Positions 48,369 to 56,614 of a stretch of DNA of 64,000 nucleotides are shown piece after piece. The stretch covers positions 558,001 to 622,000 of the forward strand of contig NZ_OX443569.1 of NCBI RefSeq assembly GCF_947539375.1, written 5' to 3'. A program made the position numbers and the translations under genes. Position 1 is the first letter of the stretch; each line of letters opens with the position of its first letter. The notes beneath the pieces are model-generated. The model was not told the DNA's origin, did not search any database, and saw only the letters and a program-made list of their open reading frames with translations. This DNA comes from Lactobacillus isalae. GTDB taxonomy: Bacteria; Bacillota; Bacilli; Lactobacillales; Lactobacillaceae.

Positions 48369-49493
48369 TTAGTTTGAAACATAATTTTTTTGAGCTTTTT
48401 CAAACATTGCTAAAACCTTGGTGGCCGAGTTTTCAATCGAAAGTGATTTAGCATAATTTTGATAATTTGAACTCATTGTTTTTAAGTCTTGAGAGTGAGT
48501 AATCCAGTAATCAATTTTCTGCGCTAAAATTTGTTTACTGCCGGCTGGAAAACGATTTTGAGAACTTAAAGCATAGGCACTAGTCGAAGAAAGTGGACTT
48601 TCTGCAATTACTGGAACACAGCCAGTTGCGAAAGCTTCCATACAAGCCATTCCTTCTACTTCGACATTAGCGCAATGAACAACAATATTTGATTGTTTCA
48701 TTACTTGTTTTAGTTCATCTCTGCTATAAAAAGCAAGCTGGGCATTAATTTTTAACTTGCGGCAAAGTTCAATATATTCAGACTTTAGTGGACCTTTACC
48801 TGCTAGGATGAGATGAATTTTGTTTTTATATTTGCTGAGTGAAATAGCTTTAATCAGGGTCTTTTGATCTTTTTCATTAGAAAAGCGTCCAATCGAAAGA
48901 ATCGTGAAGGAATCATTTTTTAGATCTTGCTGATTATCTTGTAAGTAATAATCACTAATGCCGTTTGAAATAGTTATTAGCTTAGATTTGAAATGATAAT
49001 TTTGCAATCTTTGTTTGACTTTAGCTGTTGGACACTGCAAGTAATTGCAATAATTAAAGGTAGTATCACGAAAAAGCTTCATGAAAGTAGAGTTGATGTT
49101 AGGGTGATCTAAGATAGGAACAGAAGCAGTTAAATTTTCAGGATAAAGGTGAAAAGTACCAGTAATTGGCTTCTTGACTCGTTTAGCAATTTTACCTGCA
49201 CAAGCGCAAACTGGGAAAGGGTCTTCCAAGTGTACTAGATCAGCCCATTTAACAGCTTTTTCAATGGTTTTCTTTTCAGGTTTAGCAAAATGAAATCCTT
49301 CTTTAGCAATTATGTTTTTAAAAATTGGAATAGTCATTATTGGAAGTGGATAGTCAGGCTCTCCACCAGCGATCGAAGCTAGAACACGTACTTCGTGCCC
49401 CATTTTTTGGAATTGTTTAACAAAGCGTTGTGTAGAAATTGACATGCCATTGCTTTTATTGAAATAATCATCGATGACAATTAAAATTTTCAT
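48369..49493 (-). CDS. Glycosyltransferase family 4 protein
   Basis: A 374-residue GT-B enzyme. The N-terminal acceptor domain has VIDDYFNKSNGMSISTQRFV, and the donor domain has ILSIGRFSNEKDQKTLIKAI and the E-x7-E region GMACMEAFATGCVPVIAES. This resembles GT4 enzymes acting on diacylglycerol glycolipids, but the acceptor cannot be proved from sequence. I chose the ATG at 49493, with GAGAGGATG upstream. It lies 66 bases before ppc on the same strand. Confidence 0.88.
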   Translation of the reverse strand: MKILIVIDDYFNKSNGMSISTQRFVKQFQKMGHEVRVLASIAGGEPDYPLPIMTIPIFKNIIAKEGFHFAKPEKKTIEKAVKWADLVHLEDPFPVCACAGKIAKRVKKPITGTFHLYPENLTASVPILDHPNINSTFMKLFRDTTFNYCNYLQCPTAKVKQRLQNYHFKSKLITISNGISDYYLQDNQQDLKNDSFTILSIGRFSNEKDQKTLIKAISLSKYKNKIHLILAGKGPLKSEYIELCRKLKINAQLAFYSRDELKQVMKQSNIVVHCANVEVEGMACMEAFATGCVPVIAESPLSSTSAYALSSQNRFPAGSKQILAQKIDYWITHSQDLKTMSSNYQNYAKSLSIENSATKVLAMFEKAQKNYVSN

Positions 49494-49554
49494 GATTATC
49501 ATCCTCTCTAATACTAGATTTATTTTAACAAGTAAGGAAACTGAAGGGAAAGAA

Positions 49555-50217
49555 ATGAGCAAGTATCAAGAGTTAAGACAAAGGTTAATTGAGAATAGCA
49601 ATTCAGAAATAGCTAGTCAAATGGAAAGCTATTTGAGAAATAAGTTCAAGTTTTTTGGTTTGAAGTCTCCAGAACGTAGAAGAAGTTATCATGATCTTAT
49701 TAAGTTAGAAAAAGCAAATAAAAAAATTGATTGGGATTTTTTAGATCAAGCATGGGGAGATGAACATCGTGAAGCTCAATATTTTGTTTGCGATTATCTA
49801 ATTGCATTAGAGAAATATCTCACATTTGAAGATATTGACCATATTTCAAATTATGTAAAGTCTAAACAGTGGTGGGATACAATTGATAGTTTAATTAAGC
49901 CAATTGGAAAAATAGGTTTAAGGGATGATCGAGTAAATGATTTAATGCTAGCTTGGTCAAAGGATGACGACTTCTGGGTCAGAAGAGTAGCGATCGAACA
50001 TCAGCTTTTGCGAAAAGATAAAATGAACATTGAATTACTAAATGCAATTTTAGAAAATAATTTAGGTAGTTCAGAATTCTTTATTAATAAGGCAATTGGT
50101 TGGGCATTACGCGATTATTCTAAAACTAATCCAGACTGGGTGAAACATTTTATTAGCAAGCATCATACTGAGATGGCAACTCTTTCAATTAAAGAAGGAA
50201 GCAAGTATTTATCATGA
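49555..50217 (+). CDS. DNA alkylation repair protein, AlkD family
   Basis: A 220-residue HEAT-repeat DNA glycosylase. The pattern FFGLKSPERRR, WGDEHREAQYFVCDYL, KQWWDTIDSL and DDFWVRRVAIEHQL is characteristic; the SKQWWDTID aspartate is the catalytic residue position in AlkD. I chose the ATG at 49555 because GAAGGGAAAG lies upstream; the longer reading overlaps the divergent glycosyltransferase. It removes positively charged alkylated bases. Confidence 0.92.
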   Translation: MSKYQELRQRLIENSNSEIASQMESYLRNKFKFFGLKSPERRRSYHDLIKLEKANKKIDWDFLDQAWGDEHREAQYFVCDYLIALEKYLTFEDIDHISNYVKSKQWWDTIDSLIKPIGKIGLRDDRVNDLMLAWSKDDDFWVRRVAIEHQLLRKDKMNIELLNAILENNLGSSEFFINKAIGWALRDYSKTNPDWVKHFISKHHTEMATLSIKEGSKYLS

Positions 50218-50260
50218 AGTTTAGAAGTAATTTGATCAAGCATTGAAGTCAGTAGATTAA

Positions 50261-50301
50261 AAAAGAACCGTGTGCATGTTGAAGATGCATACGGTTCTTT
50301 T
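50261..50301. terminator. Bidirectional terminator
   Basis: AAAAGAACCGTGTGCAT pairs with ATGCATACGGTTCTTTT (17 bp, one G-U or mismatch) between convergent genes. Confidence 0.92.
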
Positions 50302-50305
50302 GTGT

Positions 50306-51037
50306 TTAGTGAATAAGTTTTAAAATCACATCTGACCAAAGCCAAGATAAGGGCATGACTAAAATCATAGCTGGGATCATTTCCGCTATTGGAAACATCT
50401 TAAGCTTTACCATTCTAAAGCCTGTTGCTAACATAAGAAAACCACCGCAAGCTTTAAAATCTGAAATCATTGATGGAGTTGTGAATGGCAATATAAAACG
50501 AGCAAGTAAGAAAAGAATAAAGAAAATAATAAACTGCGGAATAGCAATGATTGAAACTGCGTAGCCTAAGCTTGCTGCAAAAATTGCTGCAGTGAAAAAG
50601 TCTAGAATTGATTTTGAAACTAAGATAGTAATATCTCCAGACATACCTTCATCAAGTGAACCATAAATACCTGTTCCACTTGCGCAGAAAAGAACTGTGG
50701 CAGTAACCATTAAACTCGTGAATTCATCTTTTGAAATGGATAAATTTTCTGTCGGAATCATGCGTGCAATAGGTCGCTGCATTAAAAGAGCACCTTGATT
50801 AAAAATTTTTCCTAAATGAATCGCAAGACCAACAATTGTTCCAAGAATGACAGCAAAAATAACGGCAGGCATATATTTCATTGGTGCAATTGAGAAAATG
50901 CCCATTCCCATTGAACAGGCCCCGAAGATCATATTTAATTTTTCTTTGAAATCTTCAGACAATTTATTACCAAAGAATCCACCAAAAATTCCTCCTAATA
51001 AAACTGATGAAGCATTAACGATAACTCCGATTGGCAT
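50306..51037 (-). CDS. DUF554 (YqgA/YdfK) family membrane protein
   Basis: A 243-residue protein with about seven hydrophobic segments. The start (PIGVIVNASSVLLGGIFGGF, then FGACSMGMGIFSI) and the central CASGTGIYGSLDEGMSGD are typical of the family. A GAAAGAGG ribosome binding site lies upstream. It is divergent from the LysR gene at 51150, with 112 bases between the starts, so it may also be a LysR target. Its function is unknown. Confidence 0.88.
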   Translation of the reverse strand: MPIGVIVNASSVLLGGIFGGFFGNKLSEDFKEKLNMIFGACSMGMGIFSIAPMKYMPAVIFAVILGTIVGLAIHLGKIFNQGALLMQRPIARMIPTENLSISKDEFTSLMVTATVLFCASGTGIYGSLDEGMSGDITILVSKSILDFFTAAIFAASLGYAVSIIAIPQFIIFFILFLLARFILPFTTPSMISDFKACGGFLMLATGFRMVKLKMFPIAEMIPAMILVMPLSWLWSDVILKLIH

Positions 51038-51117
51038 AGTTGAACCTCTTTCTTATCAAATCAGGTTAATTATAAAAATTACAATAACTTGATCTCAATT
51101 CTAAATTGCGGTTTAAT

Positions 51118-51142
51118 AATGCCAAATTGGAATAGTTGAGGT
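51118..51142 (+). repeat. 25-bp direct repeat, copy 1 (overlaps the lysR ribosome binding site)
   Basis: This copy starts AATGCCAAATTGG and ends TTGAGGT. It is identical base for base to 52013-52037. The GAGG near its end acts as the lysR ribosome binding site, eight bases before the ATG. CCAA-N-TTGG inside it lies in a T-N11-A frame typical of LysR-type operators. Confidence 0.9.
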
Positions 51143-51149
51143 TTAACTT

Positions 51150-52034
51150 ATGGAAATTAATAAATTGCGTGCTTTTGTCGATTTGGCAAAAACGCTGAGT
51201 TTTTCGGAAACGGCAGAAAACCTTTATACTAGTCAAAGCACGATTTCTAAACAAATTAAGGGACTTGAGAAAGAATTAGGAGAAACTTTGTTTAATCGAA
51301 GCAATAAAAAAGTTGTCTTGTCAGATTATGGGAAACTTATTTTGCCTAATGCAGAAAAAATCGTATTGCTTTCTGATTGGATCAGTAAAGAGACGAGTGA
51401 GTTTAAAAACACCAATAGTGGACAGATAAAGTTAGGAATTATTCCTACTTTTGCAAACTATGATATTTTTAAGCAAACAATGGCTTATCAAAAAGTTAAG
51501 TCAGATATTAGTATTGCTTTACAAGAAATTGAAACTAATCAATTAATAAATACTTTGAAGCAAAAGCAAATCGATCTGGCTTTCATTAGGACAATGGCTC
51601 TTGAAAAGCTTGATTTTGAAAAAATTGTTATTGCTCAAGAATCCTTTACTGTTTGCTTAAATAAAGAACATCCACTGGCAAATAAAAGAGAAATAGAGCT
51701 AGCTGATCTTAAAAACGAAAATTTTATTATGCTAGCGAAAAATAGTTTGTTGTATGAGCCAGTAATTAATTTGTGTCGAATAGCTGGCTTTGATCCAAAA
51801 GTCTCTTTTGTAAGTGATCGAATGAGTTCAATTTTCCAAATGGTAGAGAATAATCAAGGCGTAGCTATTTTAATGCACCCTAAAACAAATAATCCTGAAT
51901 TATCATTTGTTCCAATTAAACCTACAGCTACTGGTACTTTACTATTTATTCGTAATAAGGGAAAACACTCTAAAATTGAAAATGACTTTTGGAATTATTT
52001 AAAGCAATTTGAAATGCCAAATTGGAATAGTTGA
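51150..52034 (+). CDS. LysR family transcriptional regulator
   Basis: A 294-residue regulator. The helix-turn-helix is in FVDLAKTLSFSETAENLYTS and STISKQIKGLEKELGETLF. The effector domain starts at about 90 (GQIKLGIIPTFANYDIF), with a C-terminal part ending MPNWNS. It is encoded between the divergent DUF554 gene and the co-directional ubiD operon. The last six codons are part of a 25-bp repeat also found at its own ribosome binding site. It is the likely regulator of the ubiD operon. Confidence 0.92.
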   Translation: MEINKLRAFVDLAKTLSFSETAENLYTSQSTISKQIKGLEKELGETLFNRSNKKVVLSDYGKLILPNAEKIVLLSDWISKETSEFKNTNSGQIKLGIIPTFANYDIFKQTMAYQKVKSDISIALQEIETNQLINTLKQKQIDLAFIRTMALEKLDFEKIVIAQESFTVCLNKEHPLANKREIELADLKNENFIMLAKNSLLYEPVINLCRIAGFDPKVSFVSDRMSSIFQMVENNQGVAILMHPKTNNPELSFVPIKPTATGTLLFIRNKGKHSKIENDFWNYLKQFEMPNWNS

Positions 52035-52037
52035 GGT
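52013..52037 (+). repeat. 25-bp direct repeat, copy 2 (end of lysR, upstream of ubiD promoter)
   Basis: Identical to 51118-51142. It encodes the last residues and stop of LysR and is centred about 60 bases before the predicted ubiD transcription start, where LysR-type recognition sites usually lie. Confidence 0.9.
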
Positions 52038-52048
52038 AATAGATAGAA

Positions 52049-52078
52049 TTGATAAAACTTTTATTTGGCTCGTATGAT
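52049..52078 (+). promoter_or_regulatory. Predicted ubiD operon promoter
   Basis: TTGATA (52049-52054), an 18-base spacer and TATGAT (52073-52078). An AAAGGAG ribosome binding site follows before the ATG at 52112. Confidence 0.75.
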
Positions 52079-52111
52079 AGATGTAAAGCTAAGTAAAAGG
52101 AGATTGTTGAG

Positions 52112-53596
52112 ATGACGAAATTACCTAAAGATCCTTGGGATTTAAGAAAAGTATTACGTGAAATTAAAGATAACCCAGAAGATTATCATGAAACAAATAT
52201 TGAAATTGATCCAGACGCAGAAATTTCTGGTGTTTATCGCTACATTGGAGCAGGGGGCACCGTTGAAAGACCAACAAAAGAAGGGCCTGCAATGATGTTC
52301 AATAATTTAAAAGGTTTTCCTAATACTCGAGTATTAATTGGCTTAATGGCAAGCCGCAAACGAGATGGTCGAATTTTGCATCATGACTATAAGACTTTGG
52401 GGCGTTTCTTAAAAGATGCAGTTGAAAATCCAGTTCATCCAATCAAAGTTGATAAAAAAGATGCTCCTGCTCAAGAAGTTGTTCATTTAGCGAGTGATCC
52501 TGATTTTGATATTAGAAAATTAGTTCCAGCTCCAACTAATACTGAATATGATGCTGGTCCCTACATTACTTGTGGTCTAGTGAAAGGCTCAAATCCAGAT
52601 AAAACAATGACCGATGTAACAATTCACCGGATGGTATTAGAAGATAAAGATACGCTTGGAATGTATATTATGCCTGGCGGGCGTCATATTGGACATTTTC
52701 AAAAGGAATTTGAAAAATTAAATAAGCCTATGCCAATTACAATTAATATTGGTCTTGATCCAGCTGTTACAATTGGAGCAACTTTTGAACCTCCTACAAC
52801 GCCATTAGGCTATGATGAGCTAGACGTTGCTGGAGCTTTAAGACAAGAACCAGTTCAATTAGTTGATGGTGTTTCAGTCGATGAATCTGCTTTAGCTAGA
52901 AGTGAATATGTTCTTGAAGGCTATATTATGCCTAATGAAACGATTAAAGAAGATATTAACACTAATTCTGGTTTTGCTATGCCAGAATTTCCAGGATATA
53001 ACGGACCAGCTAATCCAGCTGTTAATGTAGTAAAAATTACCGCAGTTACTCACCGAAAAGACAATCCAATTATGCAATCTGTTATTGGACCAAGCGAAGA
53101 ACATGTTTCAATGGCTGGTATTCCAACAGAAGCTTCAATTTTAGAATTAGTTGATAAAGCTATTCCAGGAAAAGTCGTTAATGTTTACAATCCTCCTGCA
53201 GGTGGTGGTAAATTAATGACCATTATGCAAATTCATAAAGATAATCCAGCAGATGAGGGAATTCAAAGACAAGCTGCAATTTTGGCTTTTGGTGCATTCA
53301 AGGAATTGAAGACAGTTTGGTTAGTTGATGAAGACGTTGATATTTTTGATATGAATGATGTGGTTTGGACAATGAATACTCGCTTTCAAGCAGATCAAGA
53401 TTTTATTTGTATTCCAGGGATGCGTAACCATCCGCTTGATCCAAGCGAGCGCCCACAATATGATCCAAAATCAATTCGTGTTAAGGGAATGAGTTCTAAG
53501 ACTATTGTCGATGGAACAGTACCATTTGACATGAAAGATCAATTTATTCGCGCCAAGTTTAAAGAAATCCCTGATTGGGAAAAGTATTTGAAATAG
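52112..53596 (+). CDS. UbiD family decarboxylase
   Basis: A 494-residue prenyl-FMN-dependent (de)carboxylase. The DVTIHRM arginine and the SEYVLEGYI glutamates (E-x3-E) fit the R-E-E catalytic set; PGGRHIGHFQKEF and VTHRKDNPIMQSV are typical. The neighbouring ubiX and lpdD-like genes match the gallate/protocatechuate decarboxylase system of Lactiplantibacillus (LpdC). The substrate is probably an aromatic acid; which one is inference. Confidence 0.9.
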   Translation: MTKLPKDPWDLRKVLREIKDNPEDYHETNIEIDPDAEISGVYRYIGAGGTVERPTKEGPAMMFNNLKGFPNTRVLIGLMASRKRDGRILHHDYKTLGRFLKDAVENPVHPIKVDKKDAPAQEVVHLASDPDFDIRKLVPAPTNTEYDAGPYITCGLVKGSNPDKTMTDVTIHRMVLEDKDTLGMYIMPGGRHIGHFQKEFEKLNKPMPITINIGLDPAVTIGATFEPPTTPLGYDELDVAGALRQEPVQLVDGVSVDESALARSEYVLEGYIMPNETIKEDINTNSGFAMPEFPGYNGPANPAVNVVKITAVTHRKDNPIMQSVIGPSEEHVSMAGIPTEASILELVDKAIPGKVVNVYNPPAGGGKLMTIMQIHKDNPADEGIQRQAAILAFGAFKELKTVWLVDEDVDIFDMNDVVWTMNTRFQADQDFICIPGMRNHPLDPSERPQYDPKSIRVKGMSSKTIVDGTVPFDMKDQFIRAKFKEIPDWEKYLK

Positions 53597-53608
53597 GGTT
53601 GATTAGTT

Positions 53609-54178
53609 TTGAAAAAGATAGTAGTTGGAATTTCTGGTGCATCAGGTAGTATTTATGGCATTGATTTACTAGAAAAGTTGAGTAAAGTAACTAATTTTGA
53701 AACTCATTTAGTGATGAGCAATTGGGCCAAAGAAAATATTAAACTCGAAACTAACTATTCCGTAGCTGAAGTAGAAAATTTAGCAGATTTTGTATATGAT
53801 AATCAAAATTTAGGAGCTGCGATTGCTAGTGGTTCTTTCAGAGTTGATAGCATGGTTATTGCACCGGCTAGTATGAAGACTGTTGCCGGGATTAGTATTG
53901 GTTTTGACGAAGACTTAATTATGCGCGCTGCAAGTGTCATGCTTAAAGAGCAACGTAAATTAATCTTGGTTCCAAGAGAAACGCCACTATCGCCAATTCA
54001 CCTAGAAAATCTAACTAAGTTAGCTAAATTGGGTGTTCACATTATTCCACCTATTCCGTCTTTTTATGATCATCCAAAAACGATTCAAGATATCATCGAT
54101 CATCAAACAATGAAAGTTTTGGATAGTTTAGGAATTAAAAATAAAGTAGGCGAGCGCTGGAGCGGAGAAGATGCATAA
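53609..54178 (+). CDS. ubiX: Flavin prenyltransferase UbiX
   Basis: Makes the prenylated FMN cofactor of UbiD from FMN and dimethylallyl phosphate. The 189-residue protein has VVGISGASGSIYGIDLLEKL, the SGSFRVDSMVIAPASMKTVAGI region and LVPRETPLSPIHLEN. It starts at TTG (53609). It lies twelve bases after ubiD and overlaps the next gene by eight bases. In Lactiplantibacillus the counterpart is LpdB. Confidence 0.95.
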   Translation: MKKIVVGISGASGSIYGIDLLEKLSKVTNFETHLVMSNWAKENIKLETNYSVAEVENLADFVYDNQNLGAAIASGSFRVDSMVIAPASMKTVAGISIGFDEDLIMRAASVMLKEQRKLILVPRETPLSPIHLENLTKLAKLGVHIIPPIPSFYDHPKTIQDIIDHQTMKVLDSLGIKNKVGERWSGEDA

Positions 54179-54605
54179 AAAATTTTCAGTAAATAAGTTT
54201 GGCTATAGCATTAACGCACATGTTGAATTAATGAATAGCGACATGGTAGTTACTTTAACTGGTGGAGATGTACCACATCTCGGTGGAGTAGTGACTTATG
54301 ATTTTAAAACTAAAAAAATAGAAAAAGTTTATTTTGCGAGTCACGATGGGAGAAAACACAAAGATGTTTTTCTGGCAGAGAGCTTTGCCCAAAAGATTAT
54401 TTCTGATTTGTCTGGAAATTTATGCGTGACTGCTGGTATTCATATTGATGGAATTACGAAAGAACAAATTGATGCTTCTTTTGTAATGTGTGATGAATTA
54501 GGTGAGCAAGTTTTAAATTGGGTTGATCAAAAAATCAAAACGGCTAAGATTCCTAAGTACACTACTCATTTGAAACGCGATAAGAATGGCAAGTTAATAG
54601 ACTAG
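54171..54605 (+). CDS. LpdD-like prenylated-flavin chaperone/decarboxylase accessory protein
   Basis: A 144-residue protein with INAHVELMNSDMVVTLTGGD, PHLGGVVTYD and CVTAGIHIDGITKEQI. The third small gene in lpd-type decarboxylase clusters encodes a protein of this size and pattern, thought to help deliver prenyl-FMN or mature UbiD. Its start overlaps the end of ubiX by eight bases. The family call rests on context plus recalled pattern and could not be searched. Confidence 0.75.
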   Translation: MHKKFSVNKFGYSINAHVELMNSDMVVTLTGGDVPHLGGVVTYDFKTKKIEKVYFASHDGRKHKDVFLAESFAQKIISDLSGNLCVTAGIHIDGITKEQIDASFVMCDELGEQVLNWVDQKIKTAKIPKYTTHLKRDKNGKLID

Positions 54606-54615
54606 AGGAATTCAG

Positions 54616-55581
54616 ATGGCTAAGAAGTTTTTAAATTCAAAAGTAGTGGCTCAAATGCCACATGATTATGTAGAACCACAGACGATGACTTTTGATGAAT
54701 TCCCTGTTTCTGATTTACATCCAGAGGGAATGAAAATTTTAGATATTGAAGAAACAAACAAAGTTCCATCAGTGAATTTAAATGTAGTATATGCTCAAAA
54801 AGATGGTATGGATTTACATTTGAATATTATTGTTCCGGCATTAGAAAAGGATAGGGCAATTTACCCATTAATTATGTGGGTGCAGGGTTCTGCTTTCCAT
54901 AAACAAAATGTTAATGAGCATTTAGCTGATATGATTGAAGTAGCTAAAAATGGTTTTGTAGTAGCAATGGTAGAATACAGATATGCACCTAAATGGGCTT
55001 TTCCAGTACAAGTGCGTGATTTGAATACTGCAACTCGTTATATGCTAAATCATGCTAATACTTATCATATTGATCCTAAAAAATATATTGCGTGGGGCGA
55101 CTCATCAGGTGGTCATACCGTAAGTTTAGCTAGTGTGACTGAGAATAATCAGTTCTTTAGTGACGAGGATATTTTGGTTGAACCATTGTCTTTTAAAGCT
55201 TGCGTTGATTTTTATGGTCCTACTGATATTAGTCGCATGAATAAAGTTATATCCACTCAGGATCACGTAACTGCTCACAGCTTAGAAGGAGAATTTTTAG
55301 GTACAAGGAATGTTTACAAAAATCTCAAATTAGTCCAAAAAGCTAATCCGACTACTTATATTAAAAATAATATTCATATACCGCCGTTTTTAATAATGCA
55401 TGGTGATAAAGATAGATTTGTACCTTTTGAACAAAGTTGCTTGTTGTATGAGGTATTAAAGAAAAATAGTAAAAAAGTAAGATTTTATAAAATTGAAAAT
55501 TGTGACCATGCTTCGGGTAAATTTTATACGTCTGAGATAAGAAAGATTGTGATTGATTTTATTCGAAGGAGTTTTGAATAA
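54616..55581 (+). CDS. Alpha/beta hydrolase, probable carboxylesterase (BD-FAE-like)
   Basis: A 321-residue cytoplasmic esterase. The nucleophile elbow is WGDSSGGHT, the acid is probably Asp in GDKDRFVPF and the histidine lies in ENCDHASG. The oxyanion segment reads MWVQGSAFHKQ in place of HGGG. It is the last gene of the ubiD operon, eleven bases after the LpdD-like gene. An esterase feeding an aromatic acid decarboxylase suggests hydrolysis of phenolic esters; the substrate is inference. Confidence 0.85.
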   Translation: MAKKFLNSKVVAQMPHDYVEPQTMTFDEFPVSDLHPEGMKILDIEETNKVPSVNLNVVYAQKDGMDLHLNIIVPALEKDRAIYPLIMWVQGSAFHKQNVNEHLADMIEVAKNGFVVAMVEYRYAPKWAFPVQVRDLNTATRYMLNHANTYHIDPKKYIAWGDSSGGHTVSLASVTENNQFFSDEDILVEPLSFKACVDFYGPTDISRMNKVISTQDHVTAHSLEGEFLGTRNVYKNLKLVQKANPTTYIKNNIHIPPFLIMHGDKDRFVPFEQSCLLYEVLKKNSKKVRFYKIENCDHASGKFYTSEIRKIVIDFIRRSFE

Positions 55582-55613
55582 AAATGCAATAATAATACAA
55601 ATTAAAGATGTGG

Positions 55614-55648
55614 AAAAAGCAGTAAGAATTATTTCTTACTGCTCTTTT
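55614..55648. terminator. Bidirectional terminator
   Basis: AAGCAGTAAGAA pairs with TTCTTACTGCTT-type sequence (TTCTTACTGCTCTTTT), between convergent genes, with A and T runs. Confidence 0.88.
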
Positions 55649-56501
55649 CGTCTATAAATTTAATGAAATTCTCTTTTTCTGATATCTTAGAATGATTATT
55701 CAGAAAGCAAATTTCTATCTTAGCGTAAGTACTAGGTGTAATGGGGACTGTTTTTACTCCAGAAAAATTTTCTGGAATTAATTTGCTCATCAAAAGCGAA
55801 ATTCCGATTCCTTTTTGAACAAATTCTAGAATATTTTCAATATAGCGATCTGCATATATTACATTAGGAGTAAAGCCATTTTTTTGACATAAATTAATAC
55901 ATAGTTGATATGGTCGAGAATTAATAGGCTCCAAGATAAAATCTTCATTCTTTAAGTCAGTTAAATTTATTTGATCTTTATTTGCTAAAAAATGATTAGC
56001 TGGCAAAACTGCAACTAATTTATCTTGGCAATAAGGGAACATAGTAAATTTTTGGCTTTCCGGATTTTTGATAAAGGCAATATCTAGTTCGTTATTAAGC
56101 AATTTCTTTTCTAGTTGACTACTAGTATTGTTTTCAATTTTACAGTTAATCTTTGAATATCTCATAAAATCAAAGATTGTATTTAAAATATTATATTCTT
56201 TGGCAGAAGGAATTGTTCCGATCCTAAGTTTAGGAGCTATATTTTGTGTATCACGGATAGTATTGTCACACCGACTCTCAAGATCTTTTATTTGTAAGGC
56301 ATACTTCAAATAGATTTTTCCATAAGAAGTTAGAGAAATTCCCTGACTAGTTCGATTGAATAGTTTTACATTTAAATCTTCTTCAATTTTTTTAAGTTTT
56401 TTTGAAATAGATGATTGAGACATGTAGAGAGAATTAGCCGCATCTGAAAAGTTTTTATATCTAGCTAGAGCTAGAAATTCATTAATGTATTGTAATTTCA
56501 T
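55629..56501 (-). CDS. LysR family transcriptional regulator
   Basis: A 290-residue regulator. The helix-turn-helix is in FLALARYKNFSDAANSLYMS and SSISKKLKKIEEDLNVKLFNR. The effector domain starts at about 92 (KLRIGTIPSAKEYNI). It is divergent from the ceramidase-like/PTS operon, with 113 bases between the starts. Direct repeats of TAATTAGAATT in that gap are candidate binding sites. It is probably the local activator of the operon. Confidence 0.92.
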   Translation of the reverse strand: MKLQYINEFLALARYKNFSDAANSLYMSQSSISKKLKKIEEDLNVKLFNRTSQGISLTSYGKIYLKYALQIKDLESRCDNTIRDTQNIAPKLRIGTIPSAKEYNILNTIFDFMRYSKINCKIENNTSSQLEKKLLNNELDIAFIKNPESQKFTMFPYCQDKLVAVLPANHFLANKDQINLTDLKNEDFILEPINSRPYQLCINLCQKNGFTPNVIYADRYIENILEFVQKGIGISLLMSKLIPENFSGVKTVPITPSTYAKIEICFLNNHSKISEKENFIKFIDEKSSKK

Positions 56502-56537
56502 TTTTACCTCTATTCTTATCTAGAAACAGTGTATTCC

Positions 56538-56603
56538 TAATTAGAATTGCGAGTCAATACATCTATTAATTAGAATTAATAGTGAAGAGTGAAAGCGCTT
56601 AAG
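56538..56603 (+). promoter_or_regulatory. Candidate LysR sites and CcpA (cre) site of the ceramidase-like/PTS operon
   Basis: TAATTAGAATT occurs at 56538-56548 and 56567-56577, 29 bases apart. TGAAAGCGCTTAAG (56590-56603) matches the cre consensus TGWAANCGNTNWCA except at the last two bases. It overlaps the ribosome binding region, so CcpA would block expression when a preferred sugar is present. Confidence 0.7.
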
Positions 56604-56614
56604 GAGGTGGAGGC

